Assembly (NCBI GenBank): GCA_902784435.1
Contig: CACZUR010000002.1
Span: 1-64,000 of the forward strand
Source: an uncultured Bacteroidia bacterium
GTDB taxonomy: Bacteria; Bacteroidota; Bacteroidia; Bacteroidales; UBA932
DNA: 64,000 nucleotides
Direction of reading: 5' to 3'
The notes below the pieces were generated by a model. The model did not search any database, was not told where the DNA came from, and worked only from the letters and a program-made list of their open reading frames with translations. The translations under genes were made by a program, and so were the position numbers. Positions 18,777 to 28,076 of this stretch are shown piece after piece; position 1 is the stretch's first letter, and each line of letters opens with the position of its first letter.

Positions 18777-19967
18777 ATGGAAGAACACAAGAAAGGTACG
18801 AGAAAACGTATCGTACGCAAGGCCGGTGAAGGCCATGCAGAAAAAGTAGATTACAGCACCAGCCGCAGTTTTGATTCCGAGAGCAGGCCGGCCCGCCGCT
18901 ATTCCGGCGACCGCCCCGCCTACGGAGAACGCAAAAACGACCGCCGCAGCGCCGGTGACGGCGAACGCCGCTCCTACGGCGAGCGTCGCAGCAGCGGCGA
19001 AGGCGAGCATCGCAGTTATGGCGATCGCCGCAGCTCAGGCGCAGGCCGCCCGCAGAGCGGCGAGCGCAAGAGCGGCTACTCCAGGCCGTCCTTTGGCAAC
19101 AAGCCCGGTTTCGGGGGGCACAAACCCGCCGGCCGCAAGCCCTTTGCCAAGCGCAGCCAGGCCGATGAAGGCATGAACGCCATGCTCAGCCGCAAACCCC
19201 AGGTAGACGGCCGTTACTCCGACGACGACACCGTCAAGACTGAAATCCAGGAAGTGGTGCGCCTGAACAAATTCATCGCCAATTCCGGCGTGTGCTCCCG
19301 CAGGGAGGCCGATACCCTGATCCAGAGCGGTGTCGTCACCGTGAACGGAGAGGTGGTCACCGAACTGGGCACCAAGGTGAATGTGCTCAAGGACGATGTC
19401 CGCTTCAACGGCCAGCGCCTCAAAGGCGAGGAAAAAGTATACATCCTCATGAACAAGCCCAAGGGTTATGTCACCACCGCCAGCGATCCGCACGCAGAAA
19501 AGACCGTGATGGAACTGCTGAGCGGCTGCCCCACCCGCGTATTCCCGGTGGGCCGGCTGGACAAGAACACCACCGGCGTGCTCATGTTCACCAACGACGG
19601 AGAGATGGCCGAGCGCCTCACCCACCCGTCCTACAACAAGAAAAAGATTTACCAGGTAGTCCTGGACGCCCCCCTCAAGGAGGAAGACCAGCAGAAAATC
19701 CTCGCCGGCATCGAGCTCAGCGACGGCATCGTGTCGGCCGATGAACTGGAATACATCGACGCACACGACCACCGCCAGCTGGGCATTGAAATCCACTCCG
19801 GCAAGAACCGTGTGGTCCGCCGCATTTTCGAGTCCCTGGGCTACGACGTAAAGGCCCTGGACCGCGTGTATTTCGCCGGCCTTACCAAGAAAGGCCTCAA
19901 GAAAGGCGACTGGCGTTACCTCACCGAGGGCGAAGTGAACATCCTTAAAATGGGAGCATACGTATAA
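18777..19967 (+). CDS. RsuA/RluB-family pseudouridine synthase with long basic N-terminal extension
   Basis: The 396-residue protein modifies rRNA uridine. Residues 1-145 are an Arg/Ser/Gly-rich, probably disordered extension with repeats such as RRSYGERRSSGEGEHRSYG. Residues about 158-215 are an S4 RNA-binding domain (LNKFIANSGVCSRREADTLI). The catalytic domain follows, with MNKPKGYVTT and the active-site motif GRLDKNTTGVLMF (Asp in GRLD), and a C-terminal KNRVVRRIFESLGYDV. Such an extension is common in Bacteroidota members of this family. Which rRNA position is modified cannot be decided here. The era gene begins directly at the stop. Confidence 0.92.
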   Translation: MEEHKKGTRKRIVRKAGEGHAEKVDYSTSRSFDSESRPARRYSGDRPAYGERKNDRRSAGDGERRSYGERRSSGEGEHRSYGDRRSSGAGRPQSGERKSGYSRPSFGNKPGFGGHKPAGRKPFAKRSQADEGMNAMLSRKPQVDGRYSDDDTVKTEIQEVVRLNKFIANSGVCSRREADTLIQSGVVTVNGEVVTELGTKVNVLKDDVRFNGQRLKGEEKVYILMNKPKGYVTTASDPHAEKTVMELLSGCPTRVFPVGRLDKNTTGVLMFTNDGEMAERLTHPSYNKKKIYQVVLDAPLKEEDQQKILAGIELSDGIVSADELEYIDAHDHRQLGIEIHSGKNRVVRRIFESLGYDVKALDRVYFAGLTKKGLKKGDWRYLTEGEVNILKMGAYV

Positions 19968-20849
19968 ATGGCACACAGAGCTGGTTTTGTCAATATCATC
20001 GGCAACCCCAACGTGGGCAAATCCACGCTGATGAACGCCCTGGTGGGAGAGAAGCTTTCCATCGTCACGGCCAAGGCCCAGACCACGCGCCACCGCATCA
20101 TGGGCATCGTAAGCGGAGAGGATTACCAGATCGTGTACTCCGACACCCCCGGCATCCTGAACCCCAACTACCGGCTGCAGGAGAACATGCTGGGCTTCGT
20201 GGACACGGCCATCGGCGACGCCGACATTATCCTGTACGTGACCGACACCGTGGAGAAAGGCGACAAGAACGAAGCCTACATCCAGAAACTGCAGCAGGTA
20301 GACTGCCCGGTAGTGGTGGTGATCAACAAGATAGACATCTCTACCCAGGAAAAGGTGGTGGAACTCATGGCCTGGTGGAAGGAAATGCTGCCCAAGGCCC
20401 AGGTGATTCCGGCATCGGCCCAGGAAAAATTCAACCTGGAAAGCATCCTGGAGGCGGTTTCCTCCCAACTGCCGGAAGCCCCGGCCTGGTTTGACAAAGA
20501 CCAGTTCACGGACAAGAACCTGCGCTTCTTTGCCTCGGAAATCCTGCGGGAGAAGATTTTCCTGAACTACAGCGAGGAAATCCCCTACAGCTGCCAGGTA
20601 GAGATTGAGGCCTTCCACGAAGGCGAAGACCGCTATGAGATTTCCGCCGTCATCTACGTGATGCGGGACTCCCAGAAGGGCATCATCATCGGCAAGGGGG
20701 GCAAGATGCTCAAGAAAGTGGGCACCGAGGCCCGCCTGGAAATGGAAGATTTCTTCCAGAAGAAGGTTTTTTTAAGTACATTTGTAAAAGTGGACCCGGA
20801 CTGGCGCGAAAGCCGCAAGGAGCTACGCCGCTTCGGATATGAATTTTAG
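19968..20849 (+). CDS. era: GTPase Era
   Basis: Era is an essential GTPase that binds 16S rRNA during 30S subunit assembly. The 293-residue protein has G1 GNPNVGKST, G3 DTPG, G4 NKID, G5 SA within IPASAQEK, and a C-terminal KH domain with GKGGKMLKKVG. Length matches the family (about 300). The gene starts at the base after the preceding stop, so the two ribosome-maturation genes are probably one unit. A large hairpin follows the stop. Confidence 0.97.
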   Translation: MAHRAGFVNIIGNPNVGKSTLMNALVGEKLSIVTAKAQTTRHRIMGIVSGEDYQIVYSDTPGILNPNYRLQENMLGFVDTAIGDADIILYVTDTVEKGDKNEAYIQKLQQVDCPVVVVINKIDISTQEKVVELMAWWKEMLPKAQVIPASAQEKFNLESILEAVSSQLPEAPAWFDKDQFTDKNLRFFASEILREKIFLNYSEEIPYSCQVEIEAFHEGEDRYEISAVIYVMRDSQKGIIIGKGGKMLKKVGTEARLEMEDFFQKKVFLSTFVKVDPDWRESRKELRRFGYEF

Positions 20850-20855
20850 GTAAAA

Positions 20856-20920
20856 GAGGAAGGTCGCCCCTCCGGGGGGCTGAATAGAAGGCCGATGCCC
20901 CCCGGAGGGGCGCCTTCCTC
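20856..20920. repeat. 65-bp near-perfect palindrome between era and parC
   Basis: The left arm 20856-20880 (GAGGAAGG...CCGGGGGGC) pairs with the right arm 20897-20920 with one bulged T, giving about 24 paired bases around a 16-base loop. There is no downstream T-run, so it is not a typical intrinsic terminator, though it could attenuate transcription from era into parC. Its size and central GGCCGATGC resemble the palindrome inside the acyltransferase gene at 28347. Confidence 0.8.
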
Positions 20921-20936
20921 TCAGAATCAAATTGTT

Positions 20937-23687
20937 ATGGCAGAAGATTGGGAAGATATCGAAGGTCAGGAACAGGAAGAGGAACTGAGTGAGGATGCCG
21001 CTGCGTCGGGCAAGTTTGAAAAACTGCTGGGCAGCGACAGCCACAAGTTCAAACTGTCGGGCATGTTCAAGGACTGGTATCTGGACTATGCGTCCTACAC
21101 CATCCTGGACCGCGCCGTGCCGCACATCGTAGACGGGTTCAAACCGGTCCAGCGCCGTGTGCTGCACACCATGTTCACCATGGACGACGGCCGCTATACC
21201 AAGGTGGCCAACATCGTGGGCCAGGCCATGCAGTATCATCCCCACGGAGACGCCTCCATCCTGGGCGCCCTGGTCACCCTGGGCCAGAAGGGCCTCCTCA
21301 TCGACTGCCAGGGAAACTGGGGAAACATCCTCACCGGAGACTCCAACGCTGCCCCCCGTTACATCGAGGCACGCCTTTCCAAATTTGCCAAGGAAGTGGT
21401 CTTCGACCCCAAGGTAACCCCCTGGATGACTTCCTACGACGGCCGCAACCAGGAGCCCACGGAACTGCCCGTCCGCTTCCCGCTGCTGCTGGCCCAGGGC
21501 ACCGAGGGCATCGCCGCCGGCCTTTCCTCAAAGATTCTGCCCCACAACTTCAACGAGCTCATCGACGCCTCCATCGCCATCCTGAAGGGAGAACCCTTCG
21601 AACTGCTGCCGGACTTCCCTACCGGCGGCATCGCAGACTGCTCCAAGTACAACAAGGGCAAGCGCGGCGGCATGGTGAAAGTGCGTGCCCGCATCAACAA
21701 GGTGGACAAGAGCACCATCACCATCACGGAAATCCCTTACGGAAAAACCTCCCACGGCCTCATCGACTCCATCCTCAAGGCCAAGGACAAGAAGAAAATC
21801 AACATCAAGAAGATAGACGACATGACCACCGGCAAAGTGGAGATTGTCATCCATCTTCCGGCCGATGTTTCCCCGGACAAGACCATCGACGCCCTGTACG
21901 CGTTCACCGAGTGCGAGACCAAGATTGCACCCAACGCCTGCGTCATCCGGGACAACAAGCCGGTGTTCCTGACGGTGGACGAAATCCTGGAATACGACAC
22001 CTTCCACACCCGCGACATCCTGAAGGCCCAGCTGGAAGTGAAACTGGGAGAACTGGAGAACGACTGGCACTACAGCTCCCTGGAGCGCATCTTCTTCGAA
22101 AACCGCATCTATAAGGTACTGGAACAGAACCAGATGAGCTGGGAAGAGCAGCTGCAGGACATCCTGTCCCAGATGCTCCAGTACCAGGACCTGCTGCACC
22201 GGCCCATCGTCATGGAAGACATCCTGAAGCTGGTGGAAAAACCGGTGCGCAAGATTTCCAAGTTCGACACCAAGGCCCTGGACGAGAAAATCTACGCCAT
22301 CGAGGACCAGATGAAGGAAGTGCGCTACAACCTGGAGCACATCACCGAATTCACCATCGACTGGTTCCGCAACCTGAAAAAGAAATACGGCAAAGACTGG
22401 CCCCGCCTCACGGAAATCTCCTCCATGGAAAGCATCGCCGTCACCAAGGTGGTGTCCAACAACGCCAAGCTGTATGCCAACCTGTCCGAAGGCTTCGTGG
22501 GCATGGGCCTGCGCCGCGACGAAGGCGAATACATCTGCGACTGCTCGGACCTGAGCGAAATCATCGTCATCGGCAGGGACGGCCGTTTCCGCGTAACCAA
22601 GATCAGCGACAAGGCCTTCTTCGGCAAGGACCTGCTGTATGCCGGCATCTTCAACCGCGGCGACGAGCGCACCATCTACAATGTGATTTACCGCGAAGGC
22701 AAGGGCCCCGCCCATTACGCCAAGCGCTTTGCCATCACCTCCGTCACCCGCGACAAGGATTACGACATCACCACCGGGGCCGAGGGTTCCCGCATCCTGT
22801 GGTTCACCGTGAACCACAACGGCGAGGCGGAAACCGTGAAAGTGAGCCTCCGGCCCAAGAAAGGGCTCAAGAAGCTGCAGCTGGAGTGGGATTTCTCCAC
22901 CCTGGCCATCAAGGGACGCAGTTCCCGCGGCAACCTGGTCACCAAGAACGCCATCGCCAAGATCCAGCTCAAGTCCAAGGGCATCACCACCCTGGAGGGC
23001 AAGGACATCTGGTGGGATCCGGACATCCAGCGCCTGAACGAGGAAGGCCGCGGACAGCATCTGGGCAAGTTCGCCGGAGAAGACCGCGTACTGGCCATCT
23101 TTGCCGACGGCAGCTATTACACCACCACCTACGACGTGGTGAACAAGTACCAGGGCGATGTCATCCGGATCGAGAAATGGAATCCCGGCCGCGTGTTCAC
23201 GGTGCTGTACTGGGACAACGCCGCCAAAGCCTATTATGTGAAGCGCTTCAGCTTCACGGAAAGCAACAACTCTCCGGTACTGTTCATCTCCGAAGCCCGC
23301 GGCTCCAAGCTGGTGGACATTTCCTCGGACCTGCATCCCCGCATCGTGCTCACCTTCGGCGGCAAATACGCCCACCGGGAGCAGGAAATTATTGATGCAG
23401 AAGAATTTATCGGCAAGAAGGGCGTAACGGCCAAGGGCAAGAAGTGCTCTTCCATGGACCTGAAATACGTAGAATTCGGAGAGCCGCTACAGGTGCCGGA
23501 AGAAGACGAACCCATCGACGTAGAAATGCCGGACTTCGAAGAAGAGATGCCCGAGGAAGAGGAAAGCGGAACCACCGCCATCGAGCAGACCGGCCAGGCG
23601 GCAGACCTGCTGAAAGGCGCCGCAGAAGCCGCGTCGGACGACGATGCGCCCATCGACCTCGGAGACTGGGAACCTACGCTGTTTTAA
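20937..23687 (+). CDS. parC: DNA topoisomerase IV subunit A (ParC/GyrA family)
   Basis: This enzyme breaks and rejoins DNA to unlink daughter chromosomes. The 916-residue protein has the DNA-gate domain with catalytic Tyr142 in AAPRYIEARLS, the HPHGDASI segment, LSSKILPHNFNE, and a C-terminal beta-pinwheel region. An acidic tail ends the protein. The pattern (DDGRYTKVANIVGQAMQYHPHGDAS, no GQRGGTG-like gyrase box seen) fits the topoisomerase IV form found in Bacteroidota better than GyrA. The start is the ATG at 20937; an upstream in-frame start lies within the palindrome. No parE gene is adjacent. The stop overlaps the convergent recJ stop by four bases. Confidence 0.88.
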   Translation: MAEDWEDIEGQEQEEELSEDAAASGKFEKLLGSDSHKFKLSGMFKDWYLDYASYTILDRAVPHIVDGFKPVQRRVLHTMFTMDDGRYTKVANIVGQAMQYHPHGDASILGALVTLGQKGLLIDCQGNWGNILTGDSNAAPRYIEARLSKFAKEVVFDPKVTPWMTSYDGRNQEPTELPVRFPLLLAQGTEGIAAGLSSKILPHNFNELIDASIAILKGEPFELLPDFPTGGIADCSKYNKGKRGGMVKVRARINKVDKSTITITEIPYGKTSHGLIDSILKAKDKKKINIKKIDDMTTGKVEIVIHLPADVSPDKTIDALYAFTECETKIAPNACVIRDNKPVFLTVDEILEYDTFHTRDILKAQLEVKLGELENDWHYSSLERIFFENRIYKVLEQNQMSWEEQLQDILSQMLQYQDLLHRPIVMEDILKLVEKPVRKISKFDTKALDEKIYAIEDQMKEVRYNLEHITEFTIDWFRNLKKKYGKDWPRLTEISSMESIAVTKVVSNNAKLYANLSEGFVGMGLRRDEGEYICDCSDLSEIIVIGRDGRFRVTKISDKAFFGKDLLYAGIFNRGDERTIYNVIYREGKGPAHYAKRFAITSVTRDKDYDITTGAEGSRILWFTVNHNGEAETVKVSLRPKKGLKKLQLEWDFSTLAIKGRSSRGNLVTKNAIAKIQLKSKGITTLEGKDIWWDPDIQRLNEEGRGQHLGKFAGEDRVLAIFADGSYYTTTYDVVNKYQGDVIRIEKWNPGRVFTVLYWDNAAKAYYVKRFSFTESNNSPVLFISEARGSKLVDISSDLHPRIVLTFGGKYAHREQEIIDAEEFIGKKGVTAKGKKCSSMDLKYVEFGEPLQVPEEDEPIDVEMPDFEEEMPEEEESGTTAIEQTGQAADLLKGAAEAASDDDAPIDLGDWEPTLF

Positions 23688-25420
23688 ATGAGTTCGTCGC
23701 GCTCCCGGATGTCCTTGAGCCTGAGCTGGATAGAAGAGGAGCCGCGGTAGAAATTCTCCACGATGGAATAGCACACATCAATGGGGTTGCCCGCCTTGAT
23801 GTGCTCGTAATAATCGGCCATATTGAAGCCGATGGCCGCGATTTGCCTGTAGGGCTGGCTTTCCTGCATCAGATCCAGCTTCAGGTGCACGCCGCCGGCG
23901 CCCACTTTGCGGCCGTTGCCGGCGTCGTATACGTCTTCCGTGAGGAACACCGGGTTGTTGTTGCCGGGGCCGAAAGGCTGGAACTGCTTGAGGATGCGGG
24001 TGAACTTGGGGGTAATCTGGGAGAAGTCCAGCCGGGCGTCTATCTCTACCACCGGCGTGAGTTCCTCCCGCGTGATGTTGTTGGCCACAAAGCTGTCCAT
24101 CCGGCTGCAGAAGGCTTCCAGATTCTCTTCCCGGAGCGTAAGGCCTGCCGCATACATGTGCCCGCCGAAGTTTTCCAGCAAGTCTGCGCAGCTTTCGATG
24201 GAGGCATACAGGTCGAAGCCCTGCACGCTGCGGGCGCTGCCGGTAATGAAGCCGTTGCTCTTGGTGAGCACCACCGTGGGCTTGTAATAGGCCTCTACCA
24301 GACGGGAGGCCACAATGCCTACCACCCCCTTGTTCCAACTGGGGTTGTAGACGATGGTAACATTCTCTGTAGCAAGCGCTTTACCGGCCTGTACCATTTC
24401 CAGGGCTTCCTGGGTGATGCCGCGGTCGATAGACTTGCGTTCGTTGTTGTTGTCGTTGATCTGCTCCCCGATCTTGAAGGCCGTGCGGTCGTCCGTGGCG
24501 GTGAGTAGTTCCACGGCCAGGCGGCCGCTTTCCATGCGCCCGGCGGCGTTGATGCGCGGGCCGATCTTGAACACAATGTCATCGATGCCGATGTGGCCGG
24601 GCTCCAGCTTGGCCAGGTTGATCATGGCCAGCAGGCCCTTCCGGGGATTTTCGTTCAGGCGTTTGAGACCGTAATGGGCCAGGATGCGGTTTTCGCCGGT
24701 CATGGAAACCAGGTCCGAGGCAATGGAAACCACCTGCAAATCCAGCAGCGGATCCAGCAGCGAAGGGTCCAGGCCGTACTTCTGAACATAGCCCTGGGCC
24801 AGTTTGAACCCTACACCGCAGCCGCAGAGGTCGTCGAAGGGATAGTGGCAGTCTTCCCGCTTGGGATCCAGCACGGCCACGGCCCGGGGAAGTTCTTCCT
24901 CCGGGAGGTGGTGGTCGCAGATGATGACTTCGATGCCCTTGGAACGGGCATATTCCACTTTGTCGATGGCCTTGATGCCGCAGTCCAGGGTGATGACCAG
25001 GTTAACACCGTTGTCTCCGGCCCAGTCCAGGGCCTTGTAGGACAGGCCGTAGCCTTCGTCGTAGCGGTCCGGGATGTAAAAGTCTACCCGCTGGGTGAAC
25101 TTCTTCAGGAAAGAGAATACCTGGGCCACGGCCGTGGTACCGTCTACGTCATAGTCTCCATATACCAGGATGCGCTGCCCGCCTGTAACGGCCTGATGCA
25201 CCCGTTCCACGGCCTTGTCCATGTCCGTCATCAGGAAGGGGTCGTGGAGGTCTTCCAGGCGGGGACGGAAGAAAGCACGGGCTTCTTCGAAAGTATTGAT
25301 GCCGCGCTGCACAAGGAGGTCTGCCAGGACCCGGTCTATGCCGAGTTCTGCCGACAACTGCTCTACCTTTTCGGTGTCTGCCGCAGTTTTAACCGTCCAT
25401 TGTCTTGCCGGGGTACCCAT
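23684..25420 (-). CDS. recJ: single-stranded-DNA-specific exonuclease RecJ
   Basis: RecJ is a 5'-3' single-strand exonuclease for recombination and mismatch repair. The 578-residue protein has the DHH-family metal motifs DYDVDG (residues 89-94), DCG, and CDHHLPEEELP, followed by GPRINAAGRM and the DHHA1 motif GGHMYAAGLTL. The length matches the family. I chose the ATG at 25420 because a -7 box ends seven bases before it; a longer frame would start inside the promoter. The stop overlaps the parC stop tail to tail. Confidence 0.96.
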   Translation of the reverse strand: MGTPARQWTVKTAADTEKVEQLSAELGIDRVLADLLVQRGINTFEEARAFFRPRLEDLHDPFLMTDMDKAVERVHQAVTGGQRILVYGDYDVDGTTAVAQVFSFLKKFTQRVDFYIPDRYDEGYGLSYKALDWAGDNGVNLVITLDCGIKAIDKVEYARSKGIEVIICDHHLPEEELPRAVAVLDPKREDCHYPFDDLCGCGVGFKLAQGYVQKYGLDPSLLDPLLDLQVVSIASDLVSMTGENRILAHYGLKRLNENPRKGLLAMINLAKLEPGHIGIDDIVFKIGPRINAAGRMESGRLAVELLTATDDRTAFKIGEQINDNNNERKSIDRGITQEALEMVQAGKALATENVTIVYNPSWNKGVVGIVASRLVEAYYKPTVVLTKSNGFITGSARSVQGFDLYASIESCADLLENFGGHMYAAGLTLREENLEAFCSRMDSFVANNITREELTPVVEIDARLDFSQITPKFTRILKQFQPFGPGNNNPVFLTEDVYDAGNGRKVGAGGVHLKLDLMQESQPYRQIAAIGFNMADYYEHIKAGNPIDVCYSIVENFYRGSSSIQLRLKDIRERDELI

Positions 25421-25427
25421 AGTCTTA

Positions 25428-25435
25428 CAAAGATA
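25428..25435 (-). promoter_or_regulatory. -7 promoter box (TATCTTTG) for recJ, seven bases before the start codon
   Basis: The minus strand reads TATCTTTG then TAAGACT then ATG. The predicted transcription start would be at or within a few bases of the start codon. The box lies between the aroK stop and recJ, so recJ has its own promoter. Confidence 0.6.
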
Positions 25436-25452
25436 ATGAATCCCCCGCACAT

Positions 25453-25950
25453 TTACAAACAAGAAATGATAATCTCGTCGGCAATCTCTTCCGGGGTGAG
25501 TTCGGACGTGTCGATGACGATGTGGGCGGCCGCCTCGTACAGGGGTTCCCGCTGCTCCAGACGGCCGGGGAGCTTGTCATCGGCCAGGGGGCGTCCTTCC
25601 CGCTGGCCTTCCAAACGCTGCTCCAGGACTTCCAGAGGAGCTTTCAGGTAGATGCAGAGGGTGCGCTCCTGCAGCAGTTTCACTGCCCCGGGAATGGTGA
25701 CGCTACCGCCGCCCAGCGCCAGGACGGCCGTGTTTTCTGCATATTTGGCCACGGTCTCTTCCAGCAGCTTTTTCTCCAGGCGGCGGAATCCGCGCTCGCC
25801 TTCGGCCGCAAAGATTTCAGGGATGCTGCGCCCGGCTTTTTTGACGATGAGGGCATCCAGGTCCAGGAAAGGGCAGCCCAGGGCATCGGCCACGATGGCG
25901 CCCACCGTGGTTTTCCCGCTGCCCATGAATCCGGTCAGTGCGAGGAGCAT
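25453..25950 (-). CDS. aroK: shikimate kinase
   Basis: This cytoplasmic enzyme phosphorylates shikimate in the aromatic amino acid pathway. The 165-residue protein has Walker A GFMGSGKT, the shikimate-binding DLDALI Asp pair, ALGGGS for substrate binding, and the lid/adenine region around EGRPLADD. Length is typical (about 170). The start overlaps the upstream esterase gene by 16 bases on the same strand, so both are probably read from the esterase promoter. Confidence 0.95.
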   Translation of the reverse strand: MLLALTGFMGSGKTTVGAIVADALGCPFLDLDALIVKKAGRSIPEIFAAEGERGFRRLEKKLLEETVAKYAENTAVLALGGGSVTIPGAVKLLQERTLCIYLKAPLEVLEQRLEGQREGRPLADDKLPGRLEQREPLYEAAAHIVIDTSELTPEEIADEIIISCL

Positions 25951-26735
25951 AGGCGTTTGATGTGTTTTTTCAGGATGGCGTGGGCGGGAACGGCCATGTC
26001 GCCGTGGTCGTAACCGTCCAGTTCATACAGGCTTACGTCCTTGTGGCCCACCAGCTTGAGCATGCGCCAGAAGTAGGCGGTCTCTTCGTATCGGCCATAG
26101 AGTTCCTGTTCCCGGTCTGCGGAAATAATGACGATGGGCGGAGCGTCCGGCCGGATGTGGTAAAGGGGCGCAAATTCGTCGATGAGCGGCTGCGTGGGCG
26201 ACATGCCCCGTTTCTCGCGGATGGCGAAGTGCGTAATCACCTGCCCGCTGTAGGGAACCAGGGCGGCAATGCGGTCTGCGTCTATGCCATACTTGGCCAG
26301 CCAGTGTTTGTCCAGGCCGATCATATCCGTCAGGTAACCGCCCGCCGAATGTCCTGCCACGAAAATCTTGTCCGCAGAGCCGTTATACCGGCCGATGTTC
26401 CGGAAGGTCCAGGCCACGGCTGCCGCAGCGTCGTCTATACAGTCGGAGATATCGGCCCGGGGCATGAGCCGATAATTGACGGCCACCACCACCAGCCCGC
26501 TGTTCTTGAGCTCTGAGGGGATAAATTTGTTGCCGCCTGTGAGGCCGCCGCCGTGGAACCACACCACCACCGGGCAGTCCTGCTGTCCGGCAGGGTAATA
26601 CACATCCAGCTTGCATCGCTCCTGCGCATAGGCATCAGGGCTTGGCTGGTACGGGAGGTCCGTAACCGTATTGTATTGCGCCCATGCCGCCACCCCGGGC
26701 AGCAGAAAGGCCAAAAGGAAGAGGATTCGTCGCAT
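25935..26735 (-). CDS. secreted alpha/beta hydrolase (carboxylesterase-like)
   Basis: The 266-residue protein has a signal peptide (ending VAAWAQ). The mature part has an oxyanion-hole HGGG in VVWFHGGGLTGG, the nucleophile elbow GHSAGG, an Asp in ISADREQELYG and a late His in YDGYDHGDM, the pattern of the BD-FAE/carboxylesterase group that removes acyl groups from sugars or small esters. It likely acts in the periplasm. A TATCTTTG box lies five bases before the ATG. Its 3' end overlaps aroK by 16 bases. Confidence 0.88.
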   Translation of the reverse strand: MRRILFLLAFLLPGVAAWAQYNTVTDLPYQPSPDAYAQERCKLDVYYPAGQQDCPVVVWFHGGGLTGGNKFIPSELKNSGLVVVAVNYRLMPRADISDCIDDAAAAVAWTFRNIGRYNGSADKIFVAGHSAGGYLTDMIGLDKHWLAKYGIDADRIAALVPYSGQVITHFAIREKRGMSPTQPLIDEFAPLYHIRPDAPPIVIISADREQELYGRYEETAYFWRMLKLVGHKDVSLYELDGYDHGDMAVPAHAILKKHIKRLCSSH

Positions 26736-26740
26736 GACTA

Positions 26741-26748
26741 CAAAGATA
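26741..26748 (-). promoter_or_regulatory. -7 promoter box (TATCTTTG) for the esterase-aroK pair
   Basis: The minus strand reads TATCTTTG then TAGTC then the esterase ATG. The five-base gap predicts a leaderless transcript. The divergent glycerate kinase gene starts 49 bases away. Confidence 0.6.
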
Positions 26749-26796
26749 AGAAAGATTTTGTTGCGATTCTACCGTTTTTTGGCTTATTTAGCGGTC

Positions 26797-27906
26797 ATGA
26801 AAATTGTCATCGCACCGGATTCGTTCAAGGAATGCCTGTCGTCGGCCAGGGTGGCATCGGCCCTGGCGGCCGGTGCCCGCGCACGCTGGCCGGAAGCCGA
26901 TGTGCGGTGCATTCCCCTGGCCGATGGCGGGGAGGGCACCCTGGAGGTCCTCGCCGCCGCCCTGCAGGCAGACATCCGCGAGGCCAGGGTCCACGACCCG
27001 CTGGGCCGCCGCGTCACCGCCCCCTATGCCGAAAAGGGAAAAACGGCTGTCCTGGAAGCTGCCAGCGCAGTGGGGCTGTCCCTGCTGGCGCCTCGGGAGC
27101 GTGCCCCCCTGACAGCTTCCAGCGCCGGACTGGGAGAACTGCTGCTGGCGGCCTTTGACCAGGGGTGCCGGCATTTTGTCATCGGCCTGGGCGGTACCGC
27201 CACCTGCGACGGCGGCCTCGGCATGCTCGCAGTCCCCGGCATCGGGCGCTTGCGGGATGCGACGATGGAACTGCTGTGCGACGTCGATGCCCCCTTCTTG
27301 GGTCCGCGCGGGGCGGCACGGGTGTTCGGCCCGCAAAAAGGAGCCGGTCCGGAAGCCGTGGAACTGCTGGAGCGGCGCATGCAGGCACAGGCCGATGCAC
27401 TGCTGTCCTCCACGGGCGTAGATGTATCGGCCCTCCCCGGTGCCGGCGCCGCAGGGGGTCTGGCCGGCGCCCTGATAGCCGTTTTCGGCGCACGCTACAC
27501 CCGCGGCATCGACCGAGTGCTGGAACTGGTCCACTTCACGGATGCCGTCCGCGGGGCCCATCTCATCTTCACCGGTGAGGGCCGCTCCGACGCCCAGACC
27601 CTCATGGGCAAAGTGCCGATGGGCGTGCTCCGCCATGCCCGGGACCGGCGCCCCGACGCGTCCGCCCCACCCGAGGGCTCTCATCTCCACGGTCAGCCCG
27701 AGGGACCCAATCACTGCGGCGGTGTTCCAGTAGCACTGTTGTCGGGGCGGATCGAAGACCGCGAAGCCCTGCGACAGGCCGGCTTTTCTCCCATTGTGGA
27801 AGTGAGTCCCCGTTCGCTTCCACTCGCACAAGCCCTGGATCCCACCGTTGCCGTCCGCAACTTGCGCCAGGCCGTCCTGGAGATGGAGCTGCCACCCCTC
27901 CGCTAG
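26797..27906 (+). CDS. glycerate kinase (GlxK/GarK family)
   Basis: This enzyme phosphorylates glycerate with ATP. The 369-residue protein opens MKIVIAPDSFKECLSS, and has DGGEGTLE, GLGGTATCDGGLGML, FGPQKGA, and FTGEGRSDAQTLMGKVP, all family signatures. The start at 26797 fits the conserved N-terminus. Between GVLRHAR and VALLSG, where the family has about five residues, there is a stretch of about 25 Pro/Gly/His-rich residues (DNA about 27646-27730), which looks like an in-frame insertion. The gene diverges from the esterase gene and is followed by a strong hairpin. Confidence 0.93.
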   Translation: MKIVIAPDSFKECLSSARVASALAAGARARWPEADVRCIPLADGGEGTLEVLAAALQADIREARVHDPLGRRVTAPYAEKGKTAVLEAASAVGLSLLAPRERAPLTASSAGLGELLLAAFDQGCRHFVIGLGGTATCDGGLGMLAVPGIGRLRDATMELLCDVDAPFLGPRGAARVFGPQKGAGPEAVELLERRMQAQADALLSSTGVDVSALPGAGAAGGLAGALIAVFGARYTRGIDRVLELVHFTDAVRGAHLIFTGEGRSDAQTLMGKVPMGVLRHARDRRPDASAPPEGSHLHGQPEGPNHCGGVPVALLSGRIEDREALRQAGFSPIVEVSPRSLPLAQALDPTVAVRNLRQAVLEMELPPLR

Positions 27907-27957
27907 CCCAATGAGCCTGGCGCGTAAGTATCTGTCCCTGAACGAATTACGCAAACA

Positions 27958-27981
27958 CCGGTGCACTTTTTTGTGCACCGG
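27958..27981. terminator. bidirectional hairpin terminator
   Basis: CCGGTGCAC, six T bases and GTGCACCGG form a perfect 9-bp stem. It lies between the convergent ends of the glycerate kinase and acyltransferase genes. The loop is all T rather than the downstream flank, so it may work as a simple hairpin block rather than a classical intrinsic terminator. The rest of the gap 27907-28076 shows no gene. Confidence 0.6.
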
Positions 27982-28076
27982 AAAACTCAGAAGTAACTGA
28001 TTTTCAACCATTTATGCGCCAGGACACCGCGACGAGAAGGACGGGCCGAGGGAATAGCAGCGGAGGGGCAAGGCGG

